Shown one piece after another: positions 17,856 through 26,395 of a stretch of DNA of 64,000 nucleotides; the stretch's first letter is position 1, and each line of letters opens with the position of its first letter. The stretch spans positions 5,679 through 69,678 of the forward strand of contig CAYGJS010000010.1 in assembly GCA_964350435.1 (NCBI GenBank). The letters run 5' to 3'. The translations under genes were made by a program, and so were the position numbers. The notes beneath the pieces were generated by a model that had not been told where the DNA came from, ran no database searches, and saw nothing but the letters and a program-made list of their open reading frames with translations. Source of the stretch: TMED27 sp964350435. Lineage in GTDB: Bacteria; Pseudomonadota; Alphaproteobacteria; Micavibrionales; Micavibrionaceae.

Positions 17856-18224
17856 ATGCACGCAAACAAAGATCAAATCGCAACCCTGAGTCCAATCAAA
17901 AAACGCTCCGATTTTTTGAAAATCCAATCGGCGGGCAAAAAATGGGTCAGCCATGGCCTCATCATCCAATCCGCGCCAAACTCAGACGGATCCACCCGCA
18001 TTGGCTATACGGTCAGCAAACGCGTCGACAAATCCGCCGTGAATCGCAACCGCATCAAACGTAGGCTTCGCGCCGCCGCTGCCGATGTCCTGCCTCTTTT
18101 CGCAAAGCAGGGATATGATTATATCCTCGTTGGCCGCCCGCAAACCGCAACGCGGCCCTACGAAACGCTCTGCAATGATCTGCGCTGGTGCCTGAAAAAA
18201 CTCGATCTTGAGGCCGCGCAATGA
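17856..18224 (+). CDS. rnpA: Ribonuclease P protein component
   Basis: RnpA is the basic protein subunit of RNase P that helps the catalytic RNA bind pre-tRNA leaders. The 122-residue protein has the family order: an N-terminal LKKRSDF-like segment (IKKRSDFLKIQ, about residues 14-24), RIGYTVSKRVDKSAVNRNRI (about 48-67) with the diagnostic K-x-x-x-x-A-V-x-R-N-R-I-K-R signature, then the YDYILVGRP strand. The start has GGAG upstream (AACGGAGCGCTCCATA). It overlaps yidD by 4 nt (ATGA), as in most proteobacteria. The RNase P RNA is not in this window. Confidence 0.97.
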   Translation: MHANKDQIATLSPIKKRSDFLKIQSAGKKWVSHGLIIQSAPNSDGSTRIGYTVSKRVDKSAVNRNRIKRRLRAAAADVLPLFAKQGYDYILVGRPQTATRPYETLCNDLRWCLKKLDLEAAQ

Positions 18225-18436
18225 AAACCATCCTCAAAGCCCTTATCAAAGCCTACGCGCTCCTTATTTCCCCCTTCATGGGCGCGCATTGCCGCTTCCA
18301 CCCCACATGTTCGGCCTACGCCTATCAGGCCATAGACAAGCACGGAAGCCTCAAAGGAGGCTGGCTGGCGACCAAGCGGATATGCAAATGCCACCCGTTA
18401 TACAAGGGAAAATTAATCGACCCTGTTCCTGATTGA
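18221..18436 (+). CDS. yidD: Membrane protein insertion efficiency factor YidD
   Basis: The 71-residue protein carries the YidD hallmarks: LIKAYALLISPFMGAHCRFHPTCSAYA (about residues 8-34) with the paired Cys of C-R-F-x-P-T-C-S, then GWLATKRICKCHPL with two more Cys. The N-terminal amphipathic helix binds the inner face of the cytoplasmic membrane. It assists insertion by YidC, encoded next. Its start overlaps the rnpA stop by 4 nt. Confidence 0.97.
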   Translation: MKTILKALIKAYALLISPFMGAHCRFHPTCSAYAYQAIDKHGSLKGGWLATKRICKCHPLYKGKLIDPVPD

Positions 18437-18461
18437 TTGCGCTGGCCTCATCCGCTATAAA
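18433..18461 (+). promoter_or_regulatory. yidC promoter
   Basis: TTGATT (18433-18438), a 17-nt spacer and TATAAA (18456-18461) lie 40 nt before the yidC start and overlap the last codon of yidD. Confidence 0.55.
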
Positions 18462-18500
18462 CGCTTATCAATAAAACAAGAAGTAAGGCTTAAAGACCCA

Positions 18501-20462
18501 ATGTTTTCGAATGGCACCCCCAATGGCTCGCAAAATAAAGACCAAATGGATCCGCAGGATCTGAAAAACCTGTTCCTGTTTTTTATTATCGCCGCGCTTC
18601 TTTACTTCGCCTATGACGCCTTCATCCTGAAACCGCAAACCCGCGCGCTGGAACAAAGATATAAAGCCGAAAGCGCGCTGGCCGGAATCAATGGCCCGGC
18701 CTCTGCGGATCAGGCCCTTCTCAGCAAAAAGCCGCTGGATCGCTCCGCCGCGCTGGCGGAAACAGGCGCGCGCGTGCCTTTTGATAACGGCGAGGTTTTT
18801 GGCACGATTGCCCTCAAAGGTGGCCGTATCGATGATGCGTCCTTGCATGAGTATTACAAAACGCTGGATAACAAGGAAAACGTGAATGTCCTCTCGCCGC
18901 GCGGCGCAGCCGGTGCGCGGTCTATTGAATATGGCTGGGTTGCGGGGCAGGGCGCGGGCCTTAAAAACCTTCCAGGCGCGACCACACAATGGCAGATTGT
19001 CGGCTCCAGCGCCAAACTCACCAAGGATACGCCCGTCACTCTGCAATGGGATGGCGGCGAAGGCGTGATCTTTCAGCGTATATTTCAGGTTGATGAGCAT
19101 TATATGTTCACGGTGACTCAGCGCATCATCAATAACTCAGGGCGCAGCATATCCCTTCACCCATATGCATTGCTGACGCAAAAGGGCGTACCTTCTGATT
19201 TTCAGGGCACGTGGATTTCCCATGAAGGCCCGATCGGCTTTATTGGCGAAAGCCTCATAAATCCCGGCTATGGAACGCTGCGTAAAGACGGCAAGCAGGA
19301 TTTTACCGCCGCCAAAGGTTGGCTCGGCATCACGGATAAATACTGGCTGTCCGCTCTGATTCCGCCGCAAGGACAAGATGTCAAATATTCGATCAACTTC
19401 ACGGGCGACCCCAAAGACAAGGATAATCTGGGGGTATATCAGGTTGATTATCTGGCCGGTGCCGTAACTTTGGCGTCCGGCGAATCCAAAGACGTACAGG
19501 GCCGGATGTTCGTCGGCGCGAAAAAAGTTCTGCAGCTTGAGGCCTATCAAAACGCCCTCGATATCCCGCAATTTGATCTGGCCGTTGATTTCGGCTGGTT
19601 CTGGTTTATGACTAAACCTTTCTTTTATGCCATGCATTATCTGGGGGCATTCACAGGCAATATGGGCATCGCCATCATCATCCTGACCTTCGCAATTCGT
19701 TTTATGGTCTTCCCGCTCACCAATATTTCATATCGCTCCTTTGCGAAAATGAAAAAAGTCGGCCCTCAGGTCGCCGCCTTGCGCGAACAATACGGCGAAG
19801 ATAAACAAGGCATGCAAAAAGCCTTGATTGAGCTTTACCAAAGGGAAAAGGTTAACCCCGTATCGGGCTGTTTCCCGATTTTGCTACAAATTCCGATCCT
19901 GTTCGCGCTCTATAAAACGTTCTTTGTCACGATTGAAATCCGTCACGCGCCGTTTTTCGGCTGGATTCAAGACCTTTCCGCGGCTGACCCCACAAGCATC
20001 TTCAACCTGTTCGGCTTGATTCCATGGGACCCGCCATCAGTTCTTGATGTTGGCGTATGGCCGTGTCTGATGCTGGTGGCGATGATCATCCAAAAGAAAC
20101 TCAACCCGCCGCCCACAGATCAGATTCAAAAAGATCTCGCGAACTATATGCCGTTTTTATTCGCCTATATCATGTCGCAATTCGCCGCTGGCCTTGTGGT
20201 CTACTGGACATTCTCTGCCTTTATCGGGATCGCCCAGCAAATCTTCATCATGAAAAGCATGAATGTGCCAATCCATCTTTTCGGCGAGACCGAAAAGGAA
20301 GAGGAATTTCTGGACACCAAAACGCTGGCCAAAGTCGCCGAACAAGACGCCGAAGACGCGCTTTTCGACGATGAAGAAGACGGTGTAGTCCCGCCGCCCA
20401 AAAACATCAAACCGCCTAAACCGAAAAAGAAATCTCCTGCGGCTAAAAAGAAGAAGAAATAA
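18501..20462 (+). CDS. yidC: Membrane protein insertase YidC
   Basis: The 653-residue protein is a Gram-negative YidC (Oxa1 family). An N-terminal membrane segment (about residues 22-42, LFLFFIIAALLYFAYDAFIL) is followed by the large periplasmic beta-sandwich domain (about 60-365). The conserved insertase core follows, with GNMGIAIIILTFAIRFMVFPLT (about 389-410), the hydrophilic-groove Arg in TFAIRF, then VNPVSGCFPILLQIPILFALY and three further helices. The C-terminal tail is long and very Lys/Pro-rich, as expected for ribosome contact in alphaproteobacteria. It inserts membrane proteins alone or with SecYEG. engB follows after 3 nt, so both are probably one unit. Confidence 0.97.
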   Translation: MFSNGTPNGSQNKDQMDPQDLKNLFLFFIIAALLYFAYDAFILKPQTRALEQRYKAESALAGINGPASADQALLSKKPLDRSAALAETGARVPFDNGEVFGTIALKGGRIDDASLHEYYKTLDNKENVNVLSPRGAAGARSIEYGWVAGQGAGLKNLPGATTQWQIVGSSAKLTKDTPVTLQWDGGEGVIFQRIFQVDEHYMFTVTQRIINNSGRSISLHPYALLTQKGVPSDFQGTWISHEGPIGFIGESLINPGYGTLRKDGKQDFTAAKGWLGITDKYWLSALIPPQGQDVKYSINFTGDPKDKDNLGVYQVDYLAGAVTLASGESKDVQGRMFVGAKKVLQLEAYQNALDIPQFDLAVDFGWFWFMTKPFFYAMHYLGAFTGNMGIAIIILTFAIRFMVFPLTNISYRSFAKMKKVGPQVAALREQYGEDKQGMQKALIELYQREKVNPVSGCFPILLQIPILFALYKTFFVTIEIRHAPFFGWIQDLSAADPTSIFNLFGLIPWDPPSVLDVGVWPCLMLVAMIIQKKLNPPPTDQIQKDLANYMPFLFAYIMSQFAAGLVVYWTFSAFIGIAQQIFIMKSMNVPIHLFGETEKEEEFLDTKTLAKVAEQDAEDALFDDEEDGVVPPPKNIKPPKPKKKSPAAKKKKK

Positions 20463-20465
20463 CCC

Positions 20466-21122
20466 ATGAGTGAAGATTTCACGCCCCAAGAACTGGAAGA
20501 AGCGCGAAAGCTTTTTGCAGGCCCTTGTGATTTTATGCTCGGCGTGGCCGCGCTCAAGCAGCTTCCCCCCGCCGACACCCCCGAAATCGCCTTTGCGGGG
20601 CGATCGAATGTCGGCAAATCCTCGCTGGTCAATGCGCTCACGGGACGCAAAACGCTCGCCAAAACCTCGAATACGCCGGGGCGGACGCAGCAACTTAACT
20701 TCTTCAATCTCGGCGGCCGCCTTTTTATGGTCGATATGCCGGGCTACGGCTATGCCAAGGTGTCCAAGTCCCAACGTGATGAATGGACGCAGCTGATCTT
20801 TGATTACCTGCGTGGTCGCCCCACCCTGCAATGTGTATTCATCCTGATTGATGCGCGTCACGGCCTGAAAGACACAGATATCGAACTGATGAAAATGCTT
20901 GATGAGGCCGCCGTGCAATATCGCATCGTCTTCACCAAAAGCGATAAATCCAAAAGCCATGAACTGAAGATTCTCATCGAAGACACCAGTGCCGTTTTAA
21001 AAAAACACGCCGCAGGCTTCCCCTTCACGCACCCCACAAGTGCCAATAAAGGCACAGGAATCGCCGAACTCCGCGCCACCATCACCGGCTACGCTTTGAA
21101 ATCCAGACCTGCTGAAGAATAA
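20466..21122 (+). CDS. engB: Ribosome biogenesis GTP-binding protein EngB/YsxC
   Basis: The 218-residue TrmE-Era-EngA-EngB family GTPase is needed for 50S subunit assembly. Motifs in order: G1 GRSNVGKSSLVNALTG (about residues 45-60), the G2 region SNTPGRTQQLNFF (about 69-81), G3 DMPGYGYAK (about 92-100) and G4 TKSDKSK (about 156-162), with the family-typical TKxD in place of NKxD. It follows yidC by 3 nt. It ends exactly where the convergent pilin-like gene ends, with no terminator between them. Confidence 0.96.
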   Translation: MSEDFTPQELEEARKLFAGPCDFMLGVAALKQLPPADTPEIAFAGRSNVGKSSLVNALTGRKTLAKTSNTPGRTQQLNFFNLGGRLFMVDMPGYGYAKVSKSQRDEWTQLIFDYLRGRPTLQCVFILIDARHGLKDTDIELMKMLDEAAVQYRIVFTKSDKSKSHELKILIEDTSAVLKKHAAGFPFTHPTSANKGTGIAELRATITGYALKSRPAEE

Positions 21123-21857
21123 TTATTGATCGGCAATAATCGTGTAAAACGCGTATTGCCCACCGTTCTGCACACAAAGCGAGCCCATATTCTGACAATC
21201 GGGACAAATACTGGCGGGCAGAACGGTCGTAAACGGCACATTCGTGCCCGTATTCGCCGTGATCGCATCATCAATCAAAATATTTCGCAAAGCCGTCGTC
21301 GTGCTCGGAATAGTCATTGAGCCGTTAATTTTCTCGTTTATCATCCCGCAGACTGTCGGATGAATTTGATACGCCGTCAAAATAACATCTTCACCCGCCG
21401 TCGCCGTCCACTCCACATGGGTAAACCGCCCCAAATACCATCCTGCAACAGGATCGGCCGCGCTCTGGCTCACCACTTCAGCAGGCAGCTTGCCGGGGGT
21501 AATTCCGCCGCCCTGCGGATGATAAACCTTGTGTATCAAGGTGCCCGTATCAAACGCGGCGTCTGTAGGGGCTGTAAAATCCAGCTCATTCACGCTGGTG
21601 GCTGCTGTAAATTGCATCTGCTCAATCGCAGATCTTACCTGCGCGGCGTAAGTAATAAGCTGCGTCGCATAAAGCTCCGCGCGCTCGGCGTTAAGCACCC
21701 CGGCTTCCGTTGAATCCGTCTGCCGCGCCAGCGTAAAACTCAAAGCCCCGAAAAGCGCAATCGCAATCAGCACGTACACAAGCGCGTTTCCTCGCTCCCC
21801 TGAACGGCTGCGAACGGCCTGTGGATTTATCTGTTCACTTTTTGTTTTCATGCTCAA
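21123..21857 (-). CDS. Single-pass, pilin-like exported protein of unknown function
   Basis: The 244-residue protein has a basic N-terminus and then GERGNALVYVLIAIALFGAL (about residues 20-39). This is one hydrophobic helix preceded by Gly-Glu-Arg-Gly-Asn. The pattern resembles the N-terminus of pilin- and PilX-like proteins of alphaproteobacteria, but lacks the canonical GF-TLIE prepilin site. The rest is a periplasmic or surface domain with a late cysteine cluster (SICPDCQNMGSLC, about 217-229) that could form disulfides. No pilus assembly genes are in the window, so it is an orphan here. Its stop abuts the engB stop and its start is 23 nt from the divergent rmuC start. Confidence 0.75.
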   Translation of the reverse strand: MSMKTKSEQINPQAVRSRSGERGNALVYVLIAIALFGALSFTLARQTDSTEAGVLNAERAELYATQLITYAAQVRSAIEQMQFTAATSVNELDFTAPTDAAFDTGTLIHKVYHPQGGGITPGKLPAEVVSQSAADPVAGWYLGRFTHVEWTATAGEDVILTAYQIHPTVCGMINEKINGSMTIPSTTTALRNILIDDAITANTGTNVPFTTVLPASICPDCQNMGSLCVQNGGQYAFYTIIADQ

Positions 21858-21880
21858 GAATCAATGTTAGAGTGAGGACT

Positions 21881-23143
21881 ATGTCAGACATCATATCGCA
21901 ATTCCCCGTGCTCGCAACCCTTCCTCCGCAAACCGCCTCTATACTTGTTGGTTTTGTCTTCGGCGTATTGCTCTCCAGCTTGTTCTTTATCCTGCGCGGC
22001 CAAAAGCTTCTTACCCAAAATGCCGAACTGAAAGCCCAGCTTCGCGAACGCGAAATCGCTTTTGATCAAGCAGGGGCGGCTCTCGATCACCGCTTCAAAG
22101 CCACCGCCGCCGCCGCCCTTCAGGCCAGCAACGAACAATTCCTGCAACTGGCGCAGGAACGCATGAGGTCCGCGCAAAAAGACGCATCCCATGATCTCGA
22201 AAAACGCCAGAACTCTATCGCGGAAATGATGAAGCCTGTTCATAAAAACCTCGAAGACATGGCCAAAGCCTTGGAACAGGTTAAGGGCACAGACCTCTCT
22301 TTACGCGAACAAATGCAAACCCTGAACCGCGAAACCGCGCGGCTTGTCGGCGCGCTCCGTGATCCCGCGGCCCAAGGCCGCTGGGGCGAATATATCCTTG
22401 AAGCCTTGCTCGAAAAATCCGGTCTGATGAAAGGCGTACACTACGAAACCCAAGTGTCCATGCAAACCGCCGAGGGCCGCCAGCGTCCCGATGCGGTGAT
22501 CAATATGCAAGACGGTTTCAAAATCATCATCGATTCCAAAGCCCCTATTAATCAATTCGTCGATAAACTCGCCAGTGACTTGAGCGAAGAGGCGCATACG
22601 ACCGTGATGAAAGACCTCTCCAAACAGGTCAAAGCGCACGTACAGGCCTTGGGCAAAAAAGGATATTGGGAAAACGTCGAAAGCCCCGATTTCACCGTTC
22701 TGTTCCTGCCTTCCGAACATGTCTATTCGCTCGCTCTGCGCGCCGATCCCGCCTTGGTCGATTACGCCGCCTCGCAAAACGTGATCATCGCCTCTCCCAC
22801 ACTGCTCATGAGCCTTCTCCGCGTCGTCGGTATGAGCTGGCGTCAGGTCGATCTTGCCAAAAACGCTGCTGAAATTTCTGAACGCGGCGCAGATCTTTAC
22901 AAACGCCTTCTCAATTTCACCGGCCATCTCGAAAAAGTCGGTAAAGGCCTTCAAGGCGCGATGAAAAATTATGATTCCGCCATCGGCTCTCTGGAACGCC
23001 AAGTCGTCCCCGCTGCCCGTAAATTCAAAGACCTTCAGGGCGGCGCGGCGCTCGATGACCTTCCCGAATTTGAAACCATCGAAGAAGCCCCCCGAATCCT
23101 CGCTCTCACCGCAGAGGATGAGCGCGAAAAAAAGCGGGCTTAG
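21881..23143 (+). CDS. rmuC: DNA recombination protein RmuC homologue
   Basis: RmuC proteins limit recombination at inverted repeats. They have an N-terminal membrane anchor, a coiled coil and a nuclease-like (PD-(D/E)xK-related) domain. This 420-residue protein follows that plan: hydrophobic segment at about 17-38, long coiled coil (about 40-160), then the core with GRWGEYILEALLEKSGLMKG (about 166-185), RPDAVINMQDGFKIIIDSKA (the D...SK motif, about 205-224) and VLFLPSEHVYSLAL. The ATG at 21881 follows GTGAGG and places the membrane anchor correctly. An in-frame ATG at 21821 would overlap the divergent pilin-like gene. Confidence 0.93.
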   Translation: MSDIISQFPVLATLPPQTASILVGFVFGVLLSSLFFILRGQKLLTQNAELKAQLREREIAFDQAGAALDHRFKATAAAALQASNEQFLQLAQERMRSAQKDASHDLEKRQNSIAEMMKPVHKNLEDMAKALEQVKGTDLSLREQMQTLNRETARLVGALRDPAAQGRWGEYILEALLEKSGLMKGVHYETQVSMQTAEGRQRPDAVINMQDGFKIIIDSKAPINQFVDKLASDLSEEAHTTVMKDLSKQVKAHVQALGKKGYWENVESPDFTVLFLPSEHVYSLALRADPALVDYAASQNVIIASPTLLMSLLRVVGMSWRQVDLAKNAAEISERGADLYKRLLNFTGHLEKVGKGLQGAMKNYDSAIGSLERQVVPAARKFKDLQGGAALDDLPEFETIEEAPRILALTAEDEREKKRA

Positions 23144-23189
23144 ACAACCTCACCTTGACCGCCCTCAAAAAACCCATTATCTCAAAGAC

Positions 23190-23714
23190 ATGAGCAAACT
23201 CTATGACATCATAAACATTCCCGACCCCGTCTTGCGCGAAACAGCAAGCGAGGTGAGCACCGTTGACGCCGCGTTGCAAAGCCAAATGGATAAAATGCTG
23301 GCCACCATGTATGACGCGCCGGGCATTGGCCTTGCCGCCAATCAGGTCGGCCTGCTCAACCGTGTTCTCGTCATGGATCTCGCCCGCCGTGACGAGGAAG
23401 AAGAGCCGTCCCCCATCTGCATGGTTAACCCCCGGCTCATCTATGAATCCGAAGAAATGAGCGTGATGCAGGAGGGCTGCCTGTCCATCCCGCAACAATA
23501 TGCCGACGTACAGCGCCCCGCAATCGTCCGCGTTAAATATCTCGACTACAACGGTAAAGAGGCCGAACTGGAAGCCTCCGGCCTGCTTTCCCATTGCGTA
23601 CAGCACGAAATCGACCACCTTAATGGTGTGCTTTTCATCGATTATCTCTCTTCTCTCAAGCGCAATATGATTATCAAAAAAGTTGATAAAATGAAAAAGC
23701 AGGATTTGCTGTAA
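23190..23714 (+). CDS. def: Peptide deformylase
   Basis: This metalloenzyme removes the formyl group from nascent proteins. The 174-residue protein has all three family motifs: GIGLAANQVG (about residues 45-54), EGCLS (about 94-98, Cys metal ligand) and HEIDHLNG (about 136-143, two His ligands and the catalytic Glu). The ATG at 23190 (MSKLYDIINIPDPVLR) is chosen because deformylases start this way. Upstream in-frame codons overlap rmuC. Its stop overlaps the fmt start by 1 nt, coupling removal and addition of the formyl group. Confidence 0.97.
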   Translation: MSKLYDIINIPDPVLRETASEVSTVDAALQSQMDKMLATMYDAPGIGLAANQVGLLNRVLVMDLARRDEEEEPSPICMVNPRLIYESEEMSVMQEGCLSIPQQYADVQRPAIVRVKYLDYNGKEAELEASGLLSHCVQHEIDHLNGVLFIDYLSSLKRNMIIKKVDKMKKQDLL

Positions 23715-24655
23715 TGGCGCTGCGCATCGGCTTTATGGGTACACCCGATTTCGCGCTTCACGCTCTAAAGGCCATCATGAACGCTGGCCATAAAGTTGTA
23801 TGCGTATATTCTCAGCCGCCGCGCCCAAAGGGCAGGGGGCATAAACTCACCGCGTCCCCAGTGCAGGCCTATGCGCAGGAGCATAACATCCCCGTCTACC
23901 ACCCCAAATCCCTAAAGTCTGAGGACGTACAGGCCGAGTTCGGCAGCCATAATCTCGATATCGCGGTTGTTGCTGCCTACGGCCTTCTGCTTCCCAAATC
24001 AATTCTCGATGCCCCCAAATACGGCTGCATCAATATCCACGGCTCTTTGCTCCCCCGCTGGCGCGGCGCCTCCCCTATCCAGCGCGCGATTCTGGCGGGA
24101 GACCCCCAAAGCGGCGTTACCATCATGCAAATGGATGAAGGCCTCGATACCGGCCCGGAAATCCTGAAGCGCGCCATTGATCTTGCCCCGCAAGAAACCG
24201 CCTCGACGCTCCATGACCGCCTTGCTGCCCTTGGCGCAGAAATGACCTTGGAAGCCTTGGATTTATTGGCTAAAAATGGACATCTAATTGCAAAAGAACA
24301 AAAAAAAGAAGGTGTGACCTACGCCCATCTTCTCAAAAAAGAGGATGGAAAAATCGACTGGAGCCAATCCGCCACGCAAATAGACCGTCAAATCCGCGCC
24401 CTTAATCCATGGCCGGGCGTCTACACCGACAGCCATGACCAAAGATTTAAGATCACGCAAGCCGAACCTTCAAAGACAACATCAGGTGATAAAAACCAAC
24501 CAGTCGGTATGTTGCTGGATAAAGCAGGAAACATCGCTTGCGGCGATAACACAATCCTAAAAATCATCAAAATCCAGCCCGCAGGGAAACAAGCGATGGA
24601 CATTCCTTCCGCCCTGAACGGCGGGTATCTTGAGTTAGGAGCGCGGTTTCAATGA
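23714..24655 (+). CDS. fmt: Methionyl-tRNA formyltransferase
   Basis: It formylates initiator Met-tRNA using 10-formyl-tetrahydrofolate. The 313-residue length is normal. Motifs: RIGFMGTPDFALHALKAI (about residues 4-21), the folate/catalytic region INIHGSLLPRWRGASPIQRA (about 107-126, catalytic Asn and His) and DTGPEIL. The C-terminal OB-like domain starts with INWSQSA-type IDWSQSATQIDRQIRALNPWPG (about 214-235). It overlaps def by 1 nt and the following transporter gene by 4 nt, giving the compact unit def-fmt-transporter-truA. Confidence 0.97.
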   Translation: MALRIGFMGTPDFALHALKAIMNAGHKVVCVYSQPPRPKGRGHKLTASPVQAYAQEHNIPVYHPKSLKSEDVQAEFGSHNLDIAVVAAYGLLLPKSILDAPKYGCINIHGSLLPRWRGASPIQRAILAGDPQSGVTIMQMDEGLDTGPEILKRAIDLAPQETASTLHDRLAALGAEMTLEALDLLAKNGHLIAKEQKKEGVTYAHLLKKEDGKIDWSQSATQIDRQIRALNPWPGVYTDSHDQRFKITQAEPSKTTSGDKNQPVGMLLDKAGNIACGDNTILKIIKIQPAGKQAMDIPSALNGGYLELGARFQ

Positions 24656-25545
24656 ACCCAACACTTATCGGCGTTATCGGCGTCCTGATCTTTTCCGTCG
24701 GCCCCACGCTGTATGCTTATGGCGCGGTTTTGCCGCCCTTCCAGTTCCTTGCCCTCGTCATGGTGTTCGGCTATCTCTCCATCACCGCAATTCAATTCGC
24801 GCGCGGAAAGGATATCATCAAAGTCTGGAAACAGCCCGTCCATGTATACGCTTTTGTCTTCACAGGCGTAGCCGTCTACAATCTGATTTATCTCATCGCT
24901 ATTCAATATGCCGAGGCCTTCACGGCCACAGCCCTCAATTACCTCTGGCCTGTACTTCTGGCGATATTAAGCGCGCGTTTTGATGGCCGAAAACTTGATC
25001 GTTATCAACTGGCCGCTCTGGTTTTCGGTGCGCTCGGCGTTGCTTTGATTTTCTACCCTCTCATGCAAGGCAAGCTGGGGGAGGGTAATTTTATTTTCGG
25101 CTCTGTTCTCGCTCTATGCGGCGCGCTCATTTGGGCATTATATTCCGCCAATTCGAAAAGATTCACCTACTCATCATCCTTCTTGGCACCTGTAATGCTC
25201 CTGTCCTCACTCATGTTTGCAGGCCTCCATTTTGCCGTGGAACAAACCCACGCCTTAAGCCTCAATCTCTGGGTCATCGTCGCTATCACGGGCCTCAGCC
25301 TTTTTTGCTACGTCATGTGGGATATTGGCATGCGCGAGGGCAACCGTGTCCTCCTGACCTCCTTCACCTATTTCACCCCGCTCTTTGCCACGGCCTTGCT
25401 GATGGTGTTTGGTTTCCTGCCGCCGCACCCGCTTATTGCCGCCGCCGCCGTCCTCATCATTCTGGCCTGTATATTCACCAACGCCAAATCCTTGCTAAAA
25501 TTCGCTCAAGACATTAAAAGCCCTAAGAATGACCCAGCGCTATAA
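24652..25545 (+). CDS. EamA/DMT-superfamily transporter
   Basis: The 297-residue protein has about ten membrane helices in two homologous halves, as in drug/metabolite transporters. The first EamA half ends with AFTATALNYLWPVLLAILSA (about residues 84-103). The second contains GALIWALYSANSKRF (about 156-170) and ends with TYFTPLFATALLMVFGFLPP. Substrate is unknown; family members move amino acids, metabolites or drugs. It overlaps fmt by 4 nt and truA by 17 nt, so it is co-translated with tRNA/translation genes, an arrangement that looks like packing rather than shared function. Confidence 0.88.
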   Translation: MNPTLIGVIGVLIFSVGPTLYAYGAVLPPFQFLALVMVFGYLSITAIQFARGKDIIKVWKQPVHVYAFVFTGVAVYNLIYLIAIQYAEAFTATALNYLWPVLLAILSARFDGRKLDRYQLAALVFGALGVALIFYPLMQGKLGEGNFIFGSVLALCGALIWALYSANSKRFTYSSSFLAPVMLLSSLMFAGLHFAVEQTHALSLNLWVIVAITGLSLFCYVMWDIGMREGNRVLLTSFTYFTPLFATALLMVFGFLPPHPLIAAAAVLIILACIFTNAKSLLKFAQDIKSPKNDPAL

Positions 25546-26305
25546 AATGACGATAGAATATGTTGGCACCGATTATTTCGGCTGGCAAAGTCAGCCCGAC
25601 GTGCCGACCATTCAAGATGCCATCCAATCCGCCATCCATAAATTCTGCGGCCAAAGCGTGGACGTACAATCCGCAGGACGTACAGACGCGGGCGTACACG
25701 CATGGGGCCAAATCGCCCATGTCGATTTCGAGGATTTCACAAGGCCCATACAAGCCTTCGAAATCACCAAGGCCATCAACGCCCATCTACAAGATGATCC
25801 GATTAGCATCATACATATGGAAGAAGTCTCACAAGACTTCCACGCCCGTTTTTCTGCTAAAAACAAGCTGTACGTCTATAGAATCCTTAATCGTCAGGCC
25901 CCGCCTTCAATCGAGGCAGGCCTTCTGTGGCATATCAAACGCCCGCTCGATGTGCCCGCCATGCACGAAGCTGCAAAAGTTCTGCTCGGACAGCATGACT
26001 TCACCACCTTCCGCGACTCCCAGTGTCAGGCAAAAAATCCTGTCCGTACGCTTGATCGCCTCGATGTCGCTACTTATGAATATGATCGCCATGGCGGCCT
26101 TGAAATTCGTATCGAGGCAGAAGCCATGAGCTTCCTCCATCATATGGTGCGCAACATTGTCGGCGCTCTGACTCTCGTCGGAGAGGGCAAATGGCGCGCC
26201 GAAGATCTCGAAGCCGCCCTGAAAGCTCAGGATCGCAGCAAGGGCGGCCCAACTGCTCCCGCCCGCGGTCTGTATTTGCGGCGGATTGATTATCCCGCGG
26301 CATGA
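25529..26305 (+). CDS. truA: tRNA pseudouridine(38-40) synthase TruA
   Basis: The 258-residue enzyme converts uridines 38-40 of the anticodon arm to pseudouridine. It begins with the TruA signature YKMTIEYVGTDYFGWQSQP (about residues 5-23). The catalytic Asp lies in SAGRTDAGVHAWGQIAHVDF (about 49-68). FLHHMVRNIVGAL (about 203-215) is the second conserved block. It begins inside the transporter gene. The last codons are followed by a gap carrying a promoter for the next gene. Confidence 0.96.
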   Translation: MTQRYKMTIEYVGTDYFGWQSQPDVPTIQDAIQSAIHKFCGQSVDVQSAGRTDAGVHAWGQIAHVDFEDFTRPIQAFEITKAINAHLQDDPISIIHMEEVSQDFHARFSAKNKLYVYRILNRQAPPSIEAGLLWHIKRPLDVPAMHEAAKVLLGQHDFTTFRDSQCQAKNPVRTLDRLDVATYEYDRHGGLEIRIEAEAMSFLHHMVRNIVGALTLVGEGKWRAEDLEAALKAQDRSKGGPTAPARGLYLRRIDYPAA

Positions 26306-26326
26306 TAATTATATTATGAAAAAAAC

Positions 26327-26355
26327 TTGATTTTTCAACCATCATGGCCTATAAA
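26327..26355 (+). promoter_or_regulatory. Promoter of the PRC-barrel protein gene
   Basis: TTGATT (26327-26332), exactly 17 nt and TATAAA (26350-26355) lie 40 nt before the ATG at 26396. Confidence 0.6.
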
Positions 26356-26395
26356 TGCCCCACCCGATAAAGACAGGCCTAAGGAGAGACGGTTT

